Assembly (NCBI GenBank): GCA_964455095.1 | Contig: CAYVUV010000325.1 | Coordinates: 1 to 33,141, forward strand | DNA from: CAYVUV01 sp964455095 | GTDB lineage: Bacteria > Desulfobacterota > Binatia > HRBIN30 > CADEER01 | Reading direction: 5' to 3' | Length of the DNA stretch: 33,141 nucleotides | Shown: positions 8,981 through 17,800 of the stretch, one piece after another | Layout: each line of letters starts with the position of its first letter | Numbering within the stretch: the first letter of the stretch is position 1 | Translations under genes and position numbers: made by a program | Notes under the pieces: generated by a model | What the model saw: only the letters and a program-made list of their open reading frames with translations | Database searches by the model: none | What the model was told of the DNA's origin: nothing

Positions 8981-9010
8981 TTCTAAAACAGCCAGCCGGC
9001 GAGCTGGCTG
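8981..9010 (-). terminator. Rho-independent terminator after jag
   Basis: Read on the minus strand, CAGCCAGC, a 6-nt loop TCGCCG and GCTGGCTG form a perfect 8-bp stem followed by TTTTAGAA. The hairpin lies just 3' of the jag stop and ahead of mnmE. The U-tract is short, so termination may be partial and readthrough into mnmE is possible. Confidence 0.65.
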
Positions 9011-9015
9011 GATGA

Positions 9016-9840
9016 TCAGCTCTCTTTTCGCGGCGGACGGCTGTGCCGGGCCCCGGCGGGTATGATGATCAGCTTGCGGTAGTATCCGGAGCCGGCGCTG
9101 CGCGTGGTGAGGGTCGGGTCGCCTTCGAGGGCGAGATGCACGACGCGCCGGTCGCGCGGATTGAGCGGGTTGAGCGTCACCGGCTTACCCCGTTTGCGCG
9201 CGCTGTCGGCGAAGCGTTTGGCCATCTCGATCAGCGACTCGCGCCGTCTGGCGCGATAGTCCTGCGAGTCGACGACCAGATGCGGACCGGTCTCCTCTCC
9301 ACGCGTGGCCATGCGGTTGACGACGTACTCGATGGCATCGAGTGTCTGACCGCGGCGGCCGATGAGGATACCGCTCTCGTCGTCGGCGATGACCAGGCGC
9401 GGGCCCTCGGGGTCTTGCACCGCGTGCACGGTCGCCGCCGTTCCCATCAAGCGGACCATCTCCTGCAACGCCGCGCACAGCTCGGTGAGCAAGGCCGGCT
9501 CGACGACGACGGCGGGCGCTTTGTTCATCCGCGCCGGCGGCGGTGCCGAGGGCGTTCGCGGAGCCGGTTTGGGTTGTGCAGCGGCGCGGGGCGGACGTGG
9601 CGCGGGTGCCGGCGGTGGTGGCGGTTCGGGCTCGGCGTGCGTCTCCAGGCTGAGCGGTGCGCGCAGCGTCGCGCGCACCTTGGCTTTGCGGCCGCCGAGG
9701 CCGAACAGGCCGCGGGTGGCGTTGGCGAGGATCTCAATCTCGACACGGTCGCGTGGCGCGCCGAGCTGCTGTAAGGCGCGCGCGATCGCATCGTCGATGC
9801 TGCTGCCCTCCACCTCCACGTAATCCATGCCGCGCCTCAC
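9016..9840 (-). CDS. jag: Jag/KhpB family RNA-binding protein
   Basis: Jag (KhpB, EloR) is a cytoplasmic RNA-binding protein linked to cell elongation and encoded beside yidC in many bacteria. The product is 274 residues (270 if translation starts at the second Met). It has the Jag_N domain (YVEVEGSSIDDAIARALQQLG), then a Pro/Ala-rich linker of roughly 55 residues. A KH domain with the RNA-binding loop GRRG follows, and last an R3H domain (RESLIEMAKRFADSARKRGK). The start is about 16 nt past the yidC stop. The long Pro-rich linker is the only unusual part. A terminator follows the gene. Confidence 0.93.
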   Translation of the reverse strand: MRRGMDYVEVEGSSIDDAIARALQQLGAPRDRVEIEILANATRGLFGLGGRKAKVRATLRAPLSLETHAEPEPPPPPAPAPRPPRAAAQPKPAPRTPSAPPPARMNKAPAVVVEPALLTELCAALQEMVRLMGTAATVHAVQDPEGPRLVIADDESGILIGRRGQTLDAIEYVVNRMATRGEETGPHLVVDSQDYRARRRESLIEMAKRFADSARKRGKPVTLNPLNPRDRRVVHLALEGDPTLTTRSAGSGYYRKLIIIPAGARHSRPPRKES

Positions 9841-9856
9841 TTCGGATTGCGGTCCC

Positions 9857-11494
9857 TCAGCGCTCCTCCGGCCGGTTGATGGCGTACTGCTGCGCGATGG
9901 TCAGCACGTTATTGACCAGCCAGTAGAGCGTTAACCCCGACGGGAAGTTGATGAACATGAACGTGAACATGACCGGCATGATGAGCATGACGCGCTGCTG
10001 GGTCGGGTCACCGGCGGCCGGCGTCATCCACTGCTGCAGGAACATGCTGCCGCCCATGACGAGCGTGAGGACGGGAATGCCGGGCTCCTGAACGAACGGC
10101 AGCTGCATCGTGCCCAGGCGGTCCGGCGCCGACAAGTCCTTGATCCAGCCGACGAACGGCGCGTGGCGCAGCTCGACCGCGTTGAGCAGCGCCTGGTACA
10201 GGCCGACGAACACCGGGATCTGGAGCACCATGGGCAAGCAGCCGCCGAAGGGGTTCACCTTGTGGCGGCGGTACAGCTCCATGATCTCCTTGTTCATCTC
10301 CTCCGGCTTGTCCTTCAGCCGCTCGCGGATTTGCGCCATCTGCGGCTGCAGCTTCTGCATCGCGCGCATCGATTTGAGACTTTTCTGGGTCAGCGGGATG
10401 AAGAGCACCTTGACAATGACCGTGAGCAGAATGATGGCGACGCCGAAGTTGCCCGCGAAGCGGTGGAAGAAGCGCAAGACGTGCAGCATCGGCAAGGCGA
10501 TGAACGTGAACCAGCCCAGGTCGACGGCGCGGCGCAGCGAGTGATTGGCTTCTTCGAGGATGTCGATGTCCTTGGGACCGAGGTACATGTCCAGATGCGT
10601 CTTGAACGTCCCCGGCGGCATCAGCAGTTGCGTCTCGGCCGCGTGCGCCCGGCGCTTCATCCAGACGCGCACGGCATTCGCCGGCTCGACGCTCGGCACC
10701 ATGGCGGCGAGAAAGTACTTGCCGCTGAACGCCACCCAGACGATGTCGTTCTCGAGCGTCTTGCCCGCTTCGAGGTTGGCGAAGGTCTCGTGGCGCACCT
10801 TGGGCCCCTGCAAGGCGACGACGTTGTCGAAAATCACCTCGTGGCCCTGCACGTTCAGCCCCTCGTGCCAGGCGATCGCCATCTCGGAAAACCCTTGCGG
10901 CACACCGCCCAGATCGACATCGATACCGAAAAGATAGCGATCGCCCCGCACGGAAATGCGCTTGGTGACCGCCGCCCCTTCCAGCTCGCCCGTAAAGGTC
11001 AACGCGGCCGTATCGCCGCCGGTGACTGCGACCGCATCGCGGTCGACGCGGTAGGCCACCGCGGCATCCGATTGGGCCTGGCGCTGCGCCCCGCGCAGCT
11101 CGATGCCGAGCGGCAGATCGCTGACCACGGGGTCGAGAATCAGCTCGAGCGGCGGACTGTCCGGGGCGACCGTGGCGCGGTAGTGCTTGAGCTGCAGGCT
11201 CTTCAGCCGCGCGCCCGCCGTGGTGAACACGGCGCGGTACAAGTCGGTTTCGACCACGATGTCGCGGCCCACGAGCGGCGCCGGGGCCGCCGCCTCGTCG
11301 GACTTCACTTCGGGCGCCACCACCGGCGAGACGACGCGCTCGTCCGCACCGCCTGACGCCAGCGGCGGCTCGGCGGGGACGGAGCCCGGCGGCACTTCGA
11401 CCGGATGCGGGTAGAAGCGCTTGAGGATCACCTCCTGATAGAGGACCAGGATGAGCAGGGAGATGACGACAGCGATGAGGGCGCGGCGTTCCAT
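9857..11494 (-). CDS. yidC: membrane protein insertase YidC
   Basis: YidC inserts and folds inner-membrane proteins, alone or with SecYEG. The product is 545 residues, the Gram-negative type. An N-terminal membrane anchor (ALIAVVISLLILVLYQEVIL) is followed by a large periplasmic beta-sandwich domain (about 60-330). The conserved five-helix core begins near FTFIALPMLHVLRFFHRFAGN and includes the cytoplasmic hairpin with KSLKSMRAMQKLQPQMAQIRE. The gene order rpmH-rnpA-yidD-yidC-jag is near universal. The ATG at 11494 is 85 nt downstream of the yidD stop. The presence of the periplasmic domain supports an outer-membrane-bearing organism. Confidence 0.97.
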   Translation of the reverse strand: MERRALIAVVISLLILVLYQEVILKRFYPHPVEVPPGSVPAEPPLASGGADERVVSPVVAPEVKSDEAAAPAPLVGRDIVVETDLYRAVFTTAGARLKSLQLKHYRATVAPDSPPLELILDPVVSDLPLGIELRGAQRQAQSDAAVAYRVDRDAVAVTGGDTAALTFTGELEGAAVTKRISVRGDRYLFGIDVDLGGVPQGFSEMAIAWHEGLNVQGHEVIFDNVVALQGPKVRHETFANLEAGKTLENDIVWVAFSGKYFLAAMVPSVEPANAVRVWMKRRAHAAETQLLMPPGTFKTHLDMYLGPKDIDILEEANHSLRRAVDLGWFTFIALPMLHVLRFFHRFAGNFGVAIILLTVIVKVLFIPLTQKSLKSMRAMQKLQPQMAQIRERLKDKPEEMNKEIMELYRRHKVNPFGGCLPMVLQIPVFVGLYQALLNAVELRHAPFVGWIKDLSAPDRLGTMQLPFVQEPGIPVLTLVMGGSMFLQQWMTPAAGDPTQQRVMLIMPVMFTFMFINFPSGLTLYWLVNNVLTIAQQYAINRPEER

Positions 11495-11579
11495 GTGTGC
11501 GAGTTCCTAACCGGCGGGTGCCCGAGTCGGCGGCGCGTCCGCCACGCAGGCTAAGCCGGATGGTTGCGGTGCATCCGGG

Positions 11580-11792
11580 TCAGACCACCGGATCGTATCC
11601 GCCAGGGTGAAGTGGATGGCAACGGGCGATGCGCCGCAGCCCCCGTCGCGCGCCGGCGAGCAGACCGAAGCGGGCGATGGCTTCGGCGGTGTAAGCCGAG
11701 CACGACGGCGCGAATCGACAGTGCGAGCCGAGCAGGGGCGAGATCGCGGTCCGGTAGACGGCGAGCGCGACCAACGCCGCCCGGGCCGGCAC
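11580..11792 (-). CDS. yidD: membrane protein insertion efficiency factor YidD
   Basis: YidD is a small membrane-associated protein that helps YidC-dependent insertion. With the GTG start at 11792 the product is 70 residues, the family size. The signature is complete: YRTAISPLLGSHCRFAPSCS with conserved cysteines, and the C-terminal CHPLHPGGYDPV. The frame is open up to an ATG at 11855, which would add 21 Pro/Ala-rich residues inside rnpA; I prefer the shorter form because homologues begin there. It starts 10 nt downstream of the rnpA stop. Confidence 0.9.
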   Translation of the reverse strand: MPARAALVALAVYRTAISPLLGSHCRFAPSCSAYTAEAIARFGLLAGARRGLRRIARCHPLHPGGYDPVV

Positions 11793-11802
11793 GCCGGGCC
11801 GA

Positions 11803-12168
11803 CTAGGCGCCGGCGCCGTCGATATCGAGGGCGCGCGAGAGTTCTCGGGCGACATCCCAGTATCCCAAGGCCGCGGCGCCCGGTCGGGCGATGACCAACA
11901 GGTCGCGCGGTGGCGCGAGCGCGGGGCGCTGGCGGCGGAAGAACTCGCGCACCATGCGGCGGATGCGGTTGCGCTCGGGCGACCCCCCGACCTTACGGCT
12001 GGTGGTCACGCCGAGCCGCGACGGCGGAGTCTGCCTGAGACGCGTGATCACGGTGAAATGGGGGACTGTGCGGCGCCGTCCCTCGCGCTGAAGAGCCAGG
12101 AATTCCGGGCGTTTACGCAGCCGGTACTGGCGCAAGAAACGCTGCCCGCCGGCGGCGGACGCGATCAA
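11803..12168 (-). CDS. rnpA: ribonuclease P protein component
   Basis: Protein subunit of RNase P, which with the RnpB RNA removes 5' leaders from pre-tRNA. With the TTG start at 12168 the product is 121 residues. The family core is clear: FLRQYRLRKRPEFLALQREGRR at the N-terminus (two strands of the core), then LGVTTSRKVGGSPERNRIRR with the RNR motif, and REFFRR. The TTG overlaps the rpmH stop as TTGA, which suggests coupling. The frame is open back to 12357 through rpmH, so a longer form with up to 63 extra residues cannot be excluded, as overlapping rpmH-rnpA genes exist in Thermus. No strong ribosome binding site marks the TTG. Confidence 0.88.
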   Translation of the reverse strand: MIASAAGGQRFLRQYRLRKRPEFLALQREGRRRTVPHFTVITRLRQTPPSRLGVTTSRKVGGSPERNRIRRMVREFFRRQRPALAPPRDLLVIARPGAAALGYWDVARELSRALDIDGAGA

Positions 12169-12323
12169 GCCGGCTGCTTCGGCGGGATCGATACGGTCAA
12201 CTGCTTGCGGCCCTTGGCCCGCCGCCGCTTCAAGACCTGGCGGCCGCCGGGGGTCGCCATGCGGCTGCGGAATCCATGGGTGCGTTTGCGTCGCCTGTTG
12301 CTCGGTTGATACGTGCGCTTCAT
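12165..12323 (-). CDS. rpmH: 50S ribosomal protein L34
   Basis: L34 is a small, highly basic protein of the large ribosomal subunit. The product is 52 residues. It begins MKRTYQPSNRRRKRTHGF and continues with RSRMATPGGRQVLKRRRAKGR, which matches the family along its whole length. The C-terminal tail (QLTVSIPPKQPA) is a few residues longer than usual. Start is ATG at 12323, stop TGA at 12165-12167, the latter shared with the proposed rnpA start. It is the first gene of the rpmH-rnpA-yidD-yidC-jag run. A TTGACT element on the minus strand at 12423-12428 may be its -35 box, but the matching -10 is poor. Confidence 0.96.
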   Translation of the reverse strand: MKRTYQPSNRRRKRTHGFRSRMATPGGRQVLKRRRAKGRKQLTVSIPPKQPA

Positions 12324-12464
12324 CAGATGCCCTCGTAGGCGGGGTCTCGACCTTCATGAACGACTCCCGCTGCGTCTGGTCGTTCAGTGGAACCCGCCAC
12401 CAACATCACATCACCGCCGGCAAGTCAATTTGCCCAGCGGCGCCGTGCGGCTGGCGGTCGGTGC

Positions 12465-12695
12465 TTAGCTCGGTGCCGCCGCCTCCGGCGCCGCCTTGGT
12501 GTGCTGCTTGGTGAAGTGGTCCTGGCAGAGTCCCTGGCGCGCCCGCGCCTTGCCACAGCCCTTTTCGGTGCACGACTTGTGGCGCGGCTTGGCCATCAGA
12601 CCCTTGCGCCACTTGCGGTAGTGGCTGTCGCAGTAGCCCTTGGCGCGCACGTCCTTCTCACAGCTCTCCGCCTTACACGTTCCCTTGTTGCCCAT
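12465..12695 (-). CDS. small protein with two CX4CX9CX2H repeats (putative zinc-binding)
   Basis: A 76-residue basic protein with two copies of the same Cys/His pattern. Copy one uses C7, C12, C22 and H25 and continues HYRKWRKG. Copy two uses C42, C47, C57 and H60, exactly 35 residues later. Each unit has four potential metal ligands, so two zinc ions could be bound; this is inferred. Similar short proteins occur, from memory, in deltaproteobacterial genomes under vague names, with no known function. The ATG at 12695 has a GAGGAGG ribosome binding site about 11 nt upstream; the frame is open to 12770, but that extension lacks a site. A nucleic-acid or regulatory role would fit the basic charge but is not shown. 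Confidence 0.82.
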   Translation of the reverse strand: MGNKGTCKAESCEKDVRAKGYCDSHYRKWRKGLMAKPRHKSCTEKGCGKARARQGLCQDHFTKQHTKAAPEAAAPS

Positions 12696-12779
12696 GGTGA
12701 ACAAATCCTCCTCGTCGATTGCTGCCGGAAAAATCGGCGTATAGTGGCACGACGCCGCGCGCGATGCCACTACCCTCGC

Positions 12780-13643
12780 TCACCCCAGCTTAGCGATCAA
12801 CGCGCCCAGGCGCTCGAGCCCCTGCGTGACGCCGTCAGGGTCGAAGGCCGGCGGCGGCACCATGAAGCGCGAGACGCCGAGGTCCTGCAGGCGCCGCACG
12901 TTGTCGGCGTCGGGGGCGGCACGCCCCGAGGTCACCTCGATCCCAGCCGGGTCGCGGCCGAGCTTGGCGCACTCGTCGCGCAGGATGCCGAGCAGCCAGA
13001 CGAGCTTCTCCTCGTCGGCGACGCCAGGGAAGAAGCCGTCGCCGTAGCGCGCCGCCCGCCGCGCCGCCAGCTCGGTGTGACCGCCGACGATGATCGGCAC
13101 GCCCGGCTTCTGCACCGGCTTGGGATGCGACTCGAGCTTGCCCCAGTTGAAGAACTTGCCGGCGAAGGGCTCGGCCTCGTCCTTCCACAGTGAGCGAATC
13201 GCCCGCACCGATTCGGCCGTGCGCGCGGCGCGCTCCGCGAACGGAATGCCGAGCGCCTCGAACTCCTCCTCCAACCAACCGACGCCGATGCCGAGCATCA
13301 TGCGGCCGTGCGACAGCACGTCGAGCGTCGCCACTTCTTTCGCGACGTAGAGCGGATGGCGCTGCGGCAAGATCAGAATGCCGGTGGCGAGCCGCAACGT
13401 CGTGGTCACCGCTGCCGCGTAGGTCAGGGAGATCAGCGGATCCGGCATCGGCATCTGCTCGGGGGCCGGGATCTTGCCCGACGGGTCGTACGGGTACGTC
13501 GACTTGTACCCGACCGGAATGACGACATGCTCAATGGCCCAGATCGACTCGACCCCGACCCGCTCCGCCGTCTGCGCTAGATGGGTCAACATCTCCGGGA
13601 AGGTGAACGGGCCTGCGTTGGCGTACATCAGTCCGAATTTCAT
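12780..13643 (-). CDS. LLM class F420-dependent oxidoreductase (probable)
   Basis: Luciferase-like monooxygenase superfamily, (beta/alpha)8 barrel, 287 residues. It matches the F420-type branch: start KFGLMYANAGPFTFPEML, then LRLATGILILPQRHPLYVAKEVATLDVLS (the cofactor-binding wall, in two motifs ATGILILPQRHP and KEVATLDVLSHGR), and GIGVGWLEEEFEALG. The C-terminal PIIVGGHTELAARRAARYGDGFFP is typical. Substrate cannot be told from the sequence, and FMN in place of F420 is possible. It lies 23 nt downstream of gpsA on the same strand, probably co-transcribed, and 84 nt upstream of the small Cys/His protein. Confidence 0.85.
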   Translation of the reverse strand: MKFGLMYANAGPFTFPEMLTHLAQTAERVGVESIWAIEHVVIPVGYKSTYPYDPSGKIPAPEQMPMPDPLISLTYAAAVTTTLRLATGILILPQRHPLYVAKEVATLDVLSHGRMMLGIGVGWLEEEFEALGIPFAERAARTAESVRAIRSLWKDEAEPFAGKFFNWGKLESHPKPVQKPGVPIIVGGHTELAARRAARYGDGFFPGVADEEKLVWLLGILRDECAKLGRDPAGIEVTSGRAAPDADNVRRLQDLGVSRFMVPPPAFDPDGVTQGLERLGALIAKLG

Positions 13644-13666
13644 CGGTCCTCCAGCGGTTGTAGAGC

Positions 13667-14671
13667 TCAGGCCCAGAACTCGGGCTTCGATTGGCGGCTC
13701 ATCAGGTCGCCGACGACGCGCAACGCGGGCTTGCCCTCGTGCACCAGCAGGCGAATCTGTTCGGTGATCGGCATCTCGATGCCGGCGCGCTGCGCCAGGG
13801 CGGCCACCGTGCGGCTGTTCTTGACGCCCTCGGCGACCATCTTCATGTCGGCGAGGATGTCGGCCAGCGCCTCGCCCTTGCCGAGCCGCAGCCCGACCTG
13901 GCGATTGCGACTGAGGTCCCCGGTGCAGGTCAAGACCAGGTCGCCGACGCCGGACAGGCCCGACACCGTGCGCGGATCGCCACCGAGCTTGGCGGCCAGC
14001 CGCGCCACCTCGGCGACGCCGCGCGTGATCAGCGCCGCGCGCGTGCTGCTGCCGAAACCCAGCCCGTCGCTCACCCCGGCGGCAATGGCGATGACGTTCT
14101 TCGCCGCGCCCCCGATTTCTACGCCAACCACGTCGCCGCTGCGGTAGACGCGGAACGTCGGCCCGGTGAACGCCCGCTGCATGGCCTCGGCCGCCTGGCC
14201 GTCCGGCGCCGCCACGGTGACCGCCGTCGGCATGCCGGCCGCCACCTCGCGGGCGAAGCTCGGCCCCGACAGCGTGCCCATCTGCCCCGACCGCGCCTGA
14301 CCAAAGACATCGACCAGCACTTCGGTCATGCGCTTCAACGACTGCGCCTCGATGCCCTTGGAGGCGCTGACCACCAGCACGTCGGCCGTGCAGTACGGGA
14401 CGACTTGCGCCATGGTTTCGCGCATCACGTGCGACGGACAGGCGGCGACCAGCAAGTCACTGCCGCGCGCCGCGGTCTCTAATGAGGTGGTCGTGGTCAG
14501 GCGGGACGGAAACGGGAAGCCCGGCAGGTAGACCGCGTTTTCGCCTTGCGCCGCCGCGGCGCGCTCGACGTCGGGGTTGTGGAACCAGAGCACGACGTCG
14601 TGGTCGAGCTCGGCCAGAAGTCGCGCCAGCGCCGTGCCCCAGCTGCCGCCTCCTATGACGCCGATTTGCAT
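13667..14671 (-). CDS. gpsA: NAD(P)+-dependent glycerol-3-phosphate dehydrogenase
   Basis: GpsA reduces dihydroxyacetone phosphate to sn-glycerol 3-phosphate, the backbone for phospholipids, in the cytoplasm. The product is 334 residues, the family length. The N-terminal Rossmann motif is GGGSWGTALARLL. The central SASKGIEAQSL and GPSFAREVAAG segments are conserved, and the catalytic region has GGAAKNVIAIAAGVSDGLGFG and LSGVGDLVLTC. I chose the ATG at 14671 (MQIGVIGGGSWG) because homologues begin there; the frame is open upstream, but that part is divergent promoter DNA shared with the exported PHP protein gene. Confidence 0.96.
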   Translation of the reverse strand: MQIGVIGGGSWGTALARLLAELDHDVVLWFHNPDVERAAAAQGENAVYLPGFPFPSRLTTTTSLETAARGSDLLVAACPSHVMRETMAQVVPYCTADVLVVSASKGIEAQSLKRMTEVLVDVFGQARSGQMGTLSGPSFAREVAAGMPTAVTVAAPDGQAAEAMQRAFTGPTFRVYRSGDVVGVEIGGAAKNVIAIAAGVSDGLGFGSSTRAALITRGVAEVARLAAKLGGDPRTVSGLSGVGDLVLTCTGDLSRNRQVGLRLGKGEALADILADMKMVAEGVKNSRTVAALAQRAGIEMPITEQIRLLVHEGKPALRVVGDLMSRQSKPEFWA

Positions 14672-14746
14672 CGCCGGACCCCGCCGGGAGTTCTCACATT
14701 CGGCGCGGCCGCGCAACCGCGGCGCGGGCAAGTAATATGCTTGCTT

Positions 14747-14767
14747 CTTCGCGGTTTTCCCGCGAAG
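14747..14767 (+). repeat. perfect hairpin in the leader of the PHP-domain gene
   Basis: CTTCGCGG, a 5-nt loop TTTTC and CCGCGAAG form a perfect 8-bp stem in the divergent region between gpsA and the exported PHP protein gene, 36 nt ahead of the chosen ATG. No U-tract follows it on either strand, so it is not an ordinary terminator. A role as an RNA leader structure or operator is possible. Confidence 0.5.
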
Positions 14768-14802
14768 TTGGGAACTCACATTTTCTAATGGGGGGTTTCC
14801 GC

Positions 14803-17800
14803 ATGCGCGCATCCATTCGCTTCGCACTTGCCGCGGTTCTGGCCATCGGCCTGAGCGCGACGGCGGCATCGGCCGCACTGACCAGCGATCAGTTTAGATG
14901 TCAGAACACGGTGGCCAAGCAGGGCCGCAAGCTGTTCAAGAAAACGGCCGGCGCATTGTCCAAATGCCGCGACAGTGTCAGCAAGGGCACGCTGCCGATC
15001 GGCACGGACTGCACGCTCGAAGCGGAAGCCGCGGCGAAGATCAGCGATGCCGAGACGGGTTTCTCGGAGCAGCTGATGGACAAATGCCCGGACGCCATCG
15101 TCGCCAGCCTGGACTTCGGCAGCTCATGCATGGGCGTGACGACACAGGCCGACCTGATCACCTGCGCCACCGAGGCGCACGGCGCGGCGGCGCGCTCGCT
15201 GATCGACCTGGCCTACACGGACCCGGCGCGGCGCTGCGACGAGTTCAGCGGCGCCAACGAAGGCATTGTCTGCGACGCCGACCTGGACTGCGCCCCCGGC
15301 AGCTGTATCCCGATCTCCGCCGACCAGCGCAAGTGCCAGAAGCTGCTCGGCAAGACGCTGATCAAGCAAGCCAACAAGCGCCAATCCATCTTCCAGAAGT
15401 GCAAGAAGGCCGTTTCCAAGGACGATCTTCCGGCGAGCACCAACTGCGCCGTCGCCGACGACGCGAAGCTCGACGAGCTCTTCGCCAAGAGCGTCGACAA
15501 GATTCGCAGCGCCTGCCCGTCGTTGGTTTCGACCACGCTGGCGTTCGGCGGCGTGTGCACCGGGTACAACGACACGGACGCCGTGGCGGCCTGCGCGCTG
15601 TGCACGGACGATCGCCAGGTCGACGACCTCATCCTGACCCAGTACGGCGGCAGCCCCTACGGCGCCACCGCTTCGGTGGAGCAGATCACCAACGCGGCCG
15701 ATTGCGTCGGCGGCCCGCTCAGCCGCTGTCGCGTCAACGACTATCTGCTCGCCAACGACAAGATCCGCGTCGTCATCCAGGATATCCAGCGCAACATCTT
15801 CAACGTCGGCCAGTTCGGCGGCCAGATCATCGACGGCGATATCGTCCGCGCGCCGCTCGACCCCGACCGCGACAACTTCGAAGAGTGGAGCATCTCGCTC
15901 AACATCGAGAGCACGGCCCACTACACCAGCCTCGCGATCATCAACGACGGCAGCAACGGCGGGCCGGCCATTCTGCGCGCCACCGGCGTCGACGACCTGC
16001 TCGACTTCGTCAACGGCAGCTCGGTGATCGCCGGCTTCGGCCTGGTCTTCCCGGCCGGGGCCGACGACTTCAACCTGCCGGTCACGGTGATGACCGACTA
16101 CATCCTCGAGCCGAACAAGAACTACGTGCGCGTCGAGACGACGGTGCAGAACATGAGCGGCAGCGCGCTCAACATCTTCTTCGGCGAGTACATCGGCGGC
16201 TCCGGACAGGCCGAGCTCTTCCAGCCCGGCTACGGTTTCGGCGAGCCGCTGGTGGCCACGAAGTGTCCGACCACGCCGCAGAACCTGTGCAACTTCGTCG
16301 CCTACAGCGGCGAGGACGACGGCGACGGCGTCTCCTACGGCTACGTCCATCACATTCCCGGTTCGAGCACCTTCACCACCTCGGGCGTCAACATCCCGCA
16401 GCTCAAGGTGGAGATCCTTCTGGCACTCATCGGCGCGGCGCCGCCGCCGTTCAACATCGCGCCGTTTGGCAGCCTGACCGTCGCCCGCGAGTTCGTCGTC
16501 GGCAACGGCTCGGTGTCCGCCGTGACCGACGCGCGCAATGCGATCCAGTGCCTGCCGACCGGCGTGGTCTCCGGCACCGTCACGGCGGGTGGCAGCCCGG
16601 CGGTACGGGCCGACATCGCCATCCTCGGCAATCCCGCCGATGGCCCCGGCGTCACGACGCTGCCGCGCAACGTCCTGACGCACACGCGCACCGACGATCT
16701 GGGCAACTACTCGCTCACGCTGCCGCCGGGCAACTACAACCTGGTCGCCAACCTCGACGGGTATCCGTACGAAGGGGGCGGTTCATCGCCGCTGCAGCAC
16801 CCGATCGCGGTCGCGGCATTTCAGACCGTGACGCAGAACGTTGCCTTGCCCGCCACCGGCGCGTTGCAGGTGACCGTCGAAGACGAGACCGGGTTGCCCG
16901 TGCCGATCGCCGCCAAGGCGTCGGTGGTTGGCTTCGACCCGAGCCCAGATCCGGGCAATCCGCAGAGCATCCTCGGCATCATCAACAACAACACGGGCGT
17001 GTTCGGCGACCGCGGCAAGGACGGCGTGCCATTCGGCCTGACGCAGGCGATCTTCATCGATCCGAGCGGAGACTCGGGCCTCCTGCCGATCGAGCCCGGC
17101 GACTATCAGGTGGTGGTGTCGCATGGGCCCGAGTACTCGGTGTCGAAGAACAACATCAGCGTCACCGCATTCCCTGGACCGCCCGTCGTTGTCGCCGCCG
17201 AAGTCGAGCACGTCATCGACTCGACGGGATTCATCTCGGCCGACTTCCACGTGCACTCGATCGATAGCCCCGATTCCGAAGTCACCAAAAAGGAGCGCGT
17301 CGTCTCCATGCTCGCCGAGGGCGTCGACTTCTTTACGCCGACCGACCACGACTTCCGCTCCGACTTCCAACCAACCGTGGCGGCACTCGGCGCCAGCAGC
17401 CTGATCTCCACCGCCACCGGCGAGGAGATCACGAGCTTCGATTACGGGCACTTCAACGCGTGGCCGATGACGATCGATACCAGCAAGGTCAACGGCGGCG
17501 CGGTGGATTTCGCCGGCGCGGCGGCGGACGGTTTCGACTATCCGTCGCTGGGCAGCTACAACCTCACGCCGGCGCAGATCATCGCGCTCGCGCATGCCGA
17601 TCCCGGCACCTCCAATACGGTGCAGATCAACCACGTCGCCAGTCATTTTGGCCTCGACGGCGGCTCGGGGCTGGCCATCGACACCGGCGCCGCGCTGGGA
17701 CCGCAGTCGGGCGTGCCCGGCCAGGCGCGCCGCCTCAATCCGGCGGTGATGAACTACTTCACCGACACGTTCGATGCGATGGAGATCTGGATCGGCGACG

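Noticed and set aside
12324..12464. Promoter for rpmH with TTGACT (minus strand, 12423-12428)
   Set aside because: The -35 is good but no -10 at 16-18 nt scores better than chance, so I mention it only in the rpmH entry.
17243..17258. CACGTG-centred sequence within the PHP gene as a third parS
   Set aside because: Only the central hexamer matches; the flanks break the palindrome and the bases encode the conserved HVH metal motif.
14898..17267. 789-codon plus-strand frame inside the exported PHP gene
   Set aside because: It is the +2 shadow of a gene with signal peptide, repeats and PHP motifs; its translation is Arg/Gln/His-rich without any domain.
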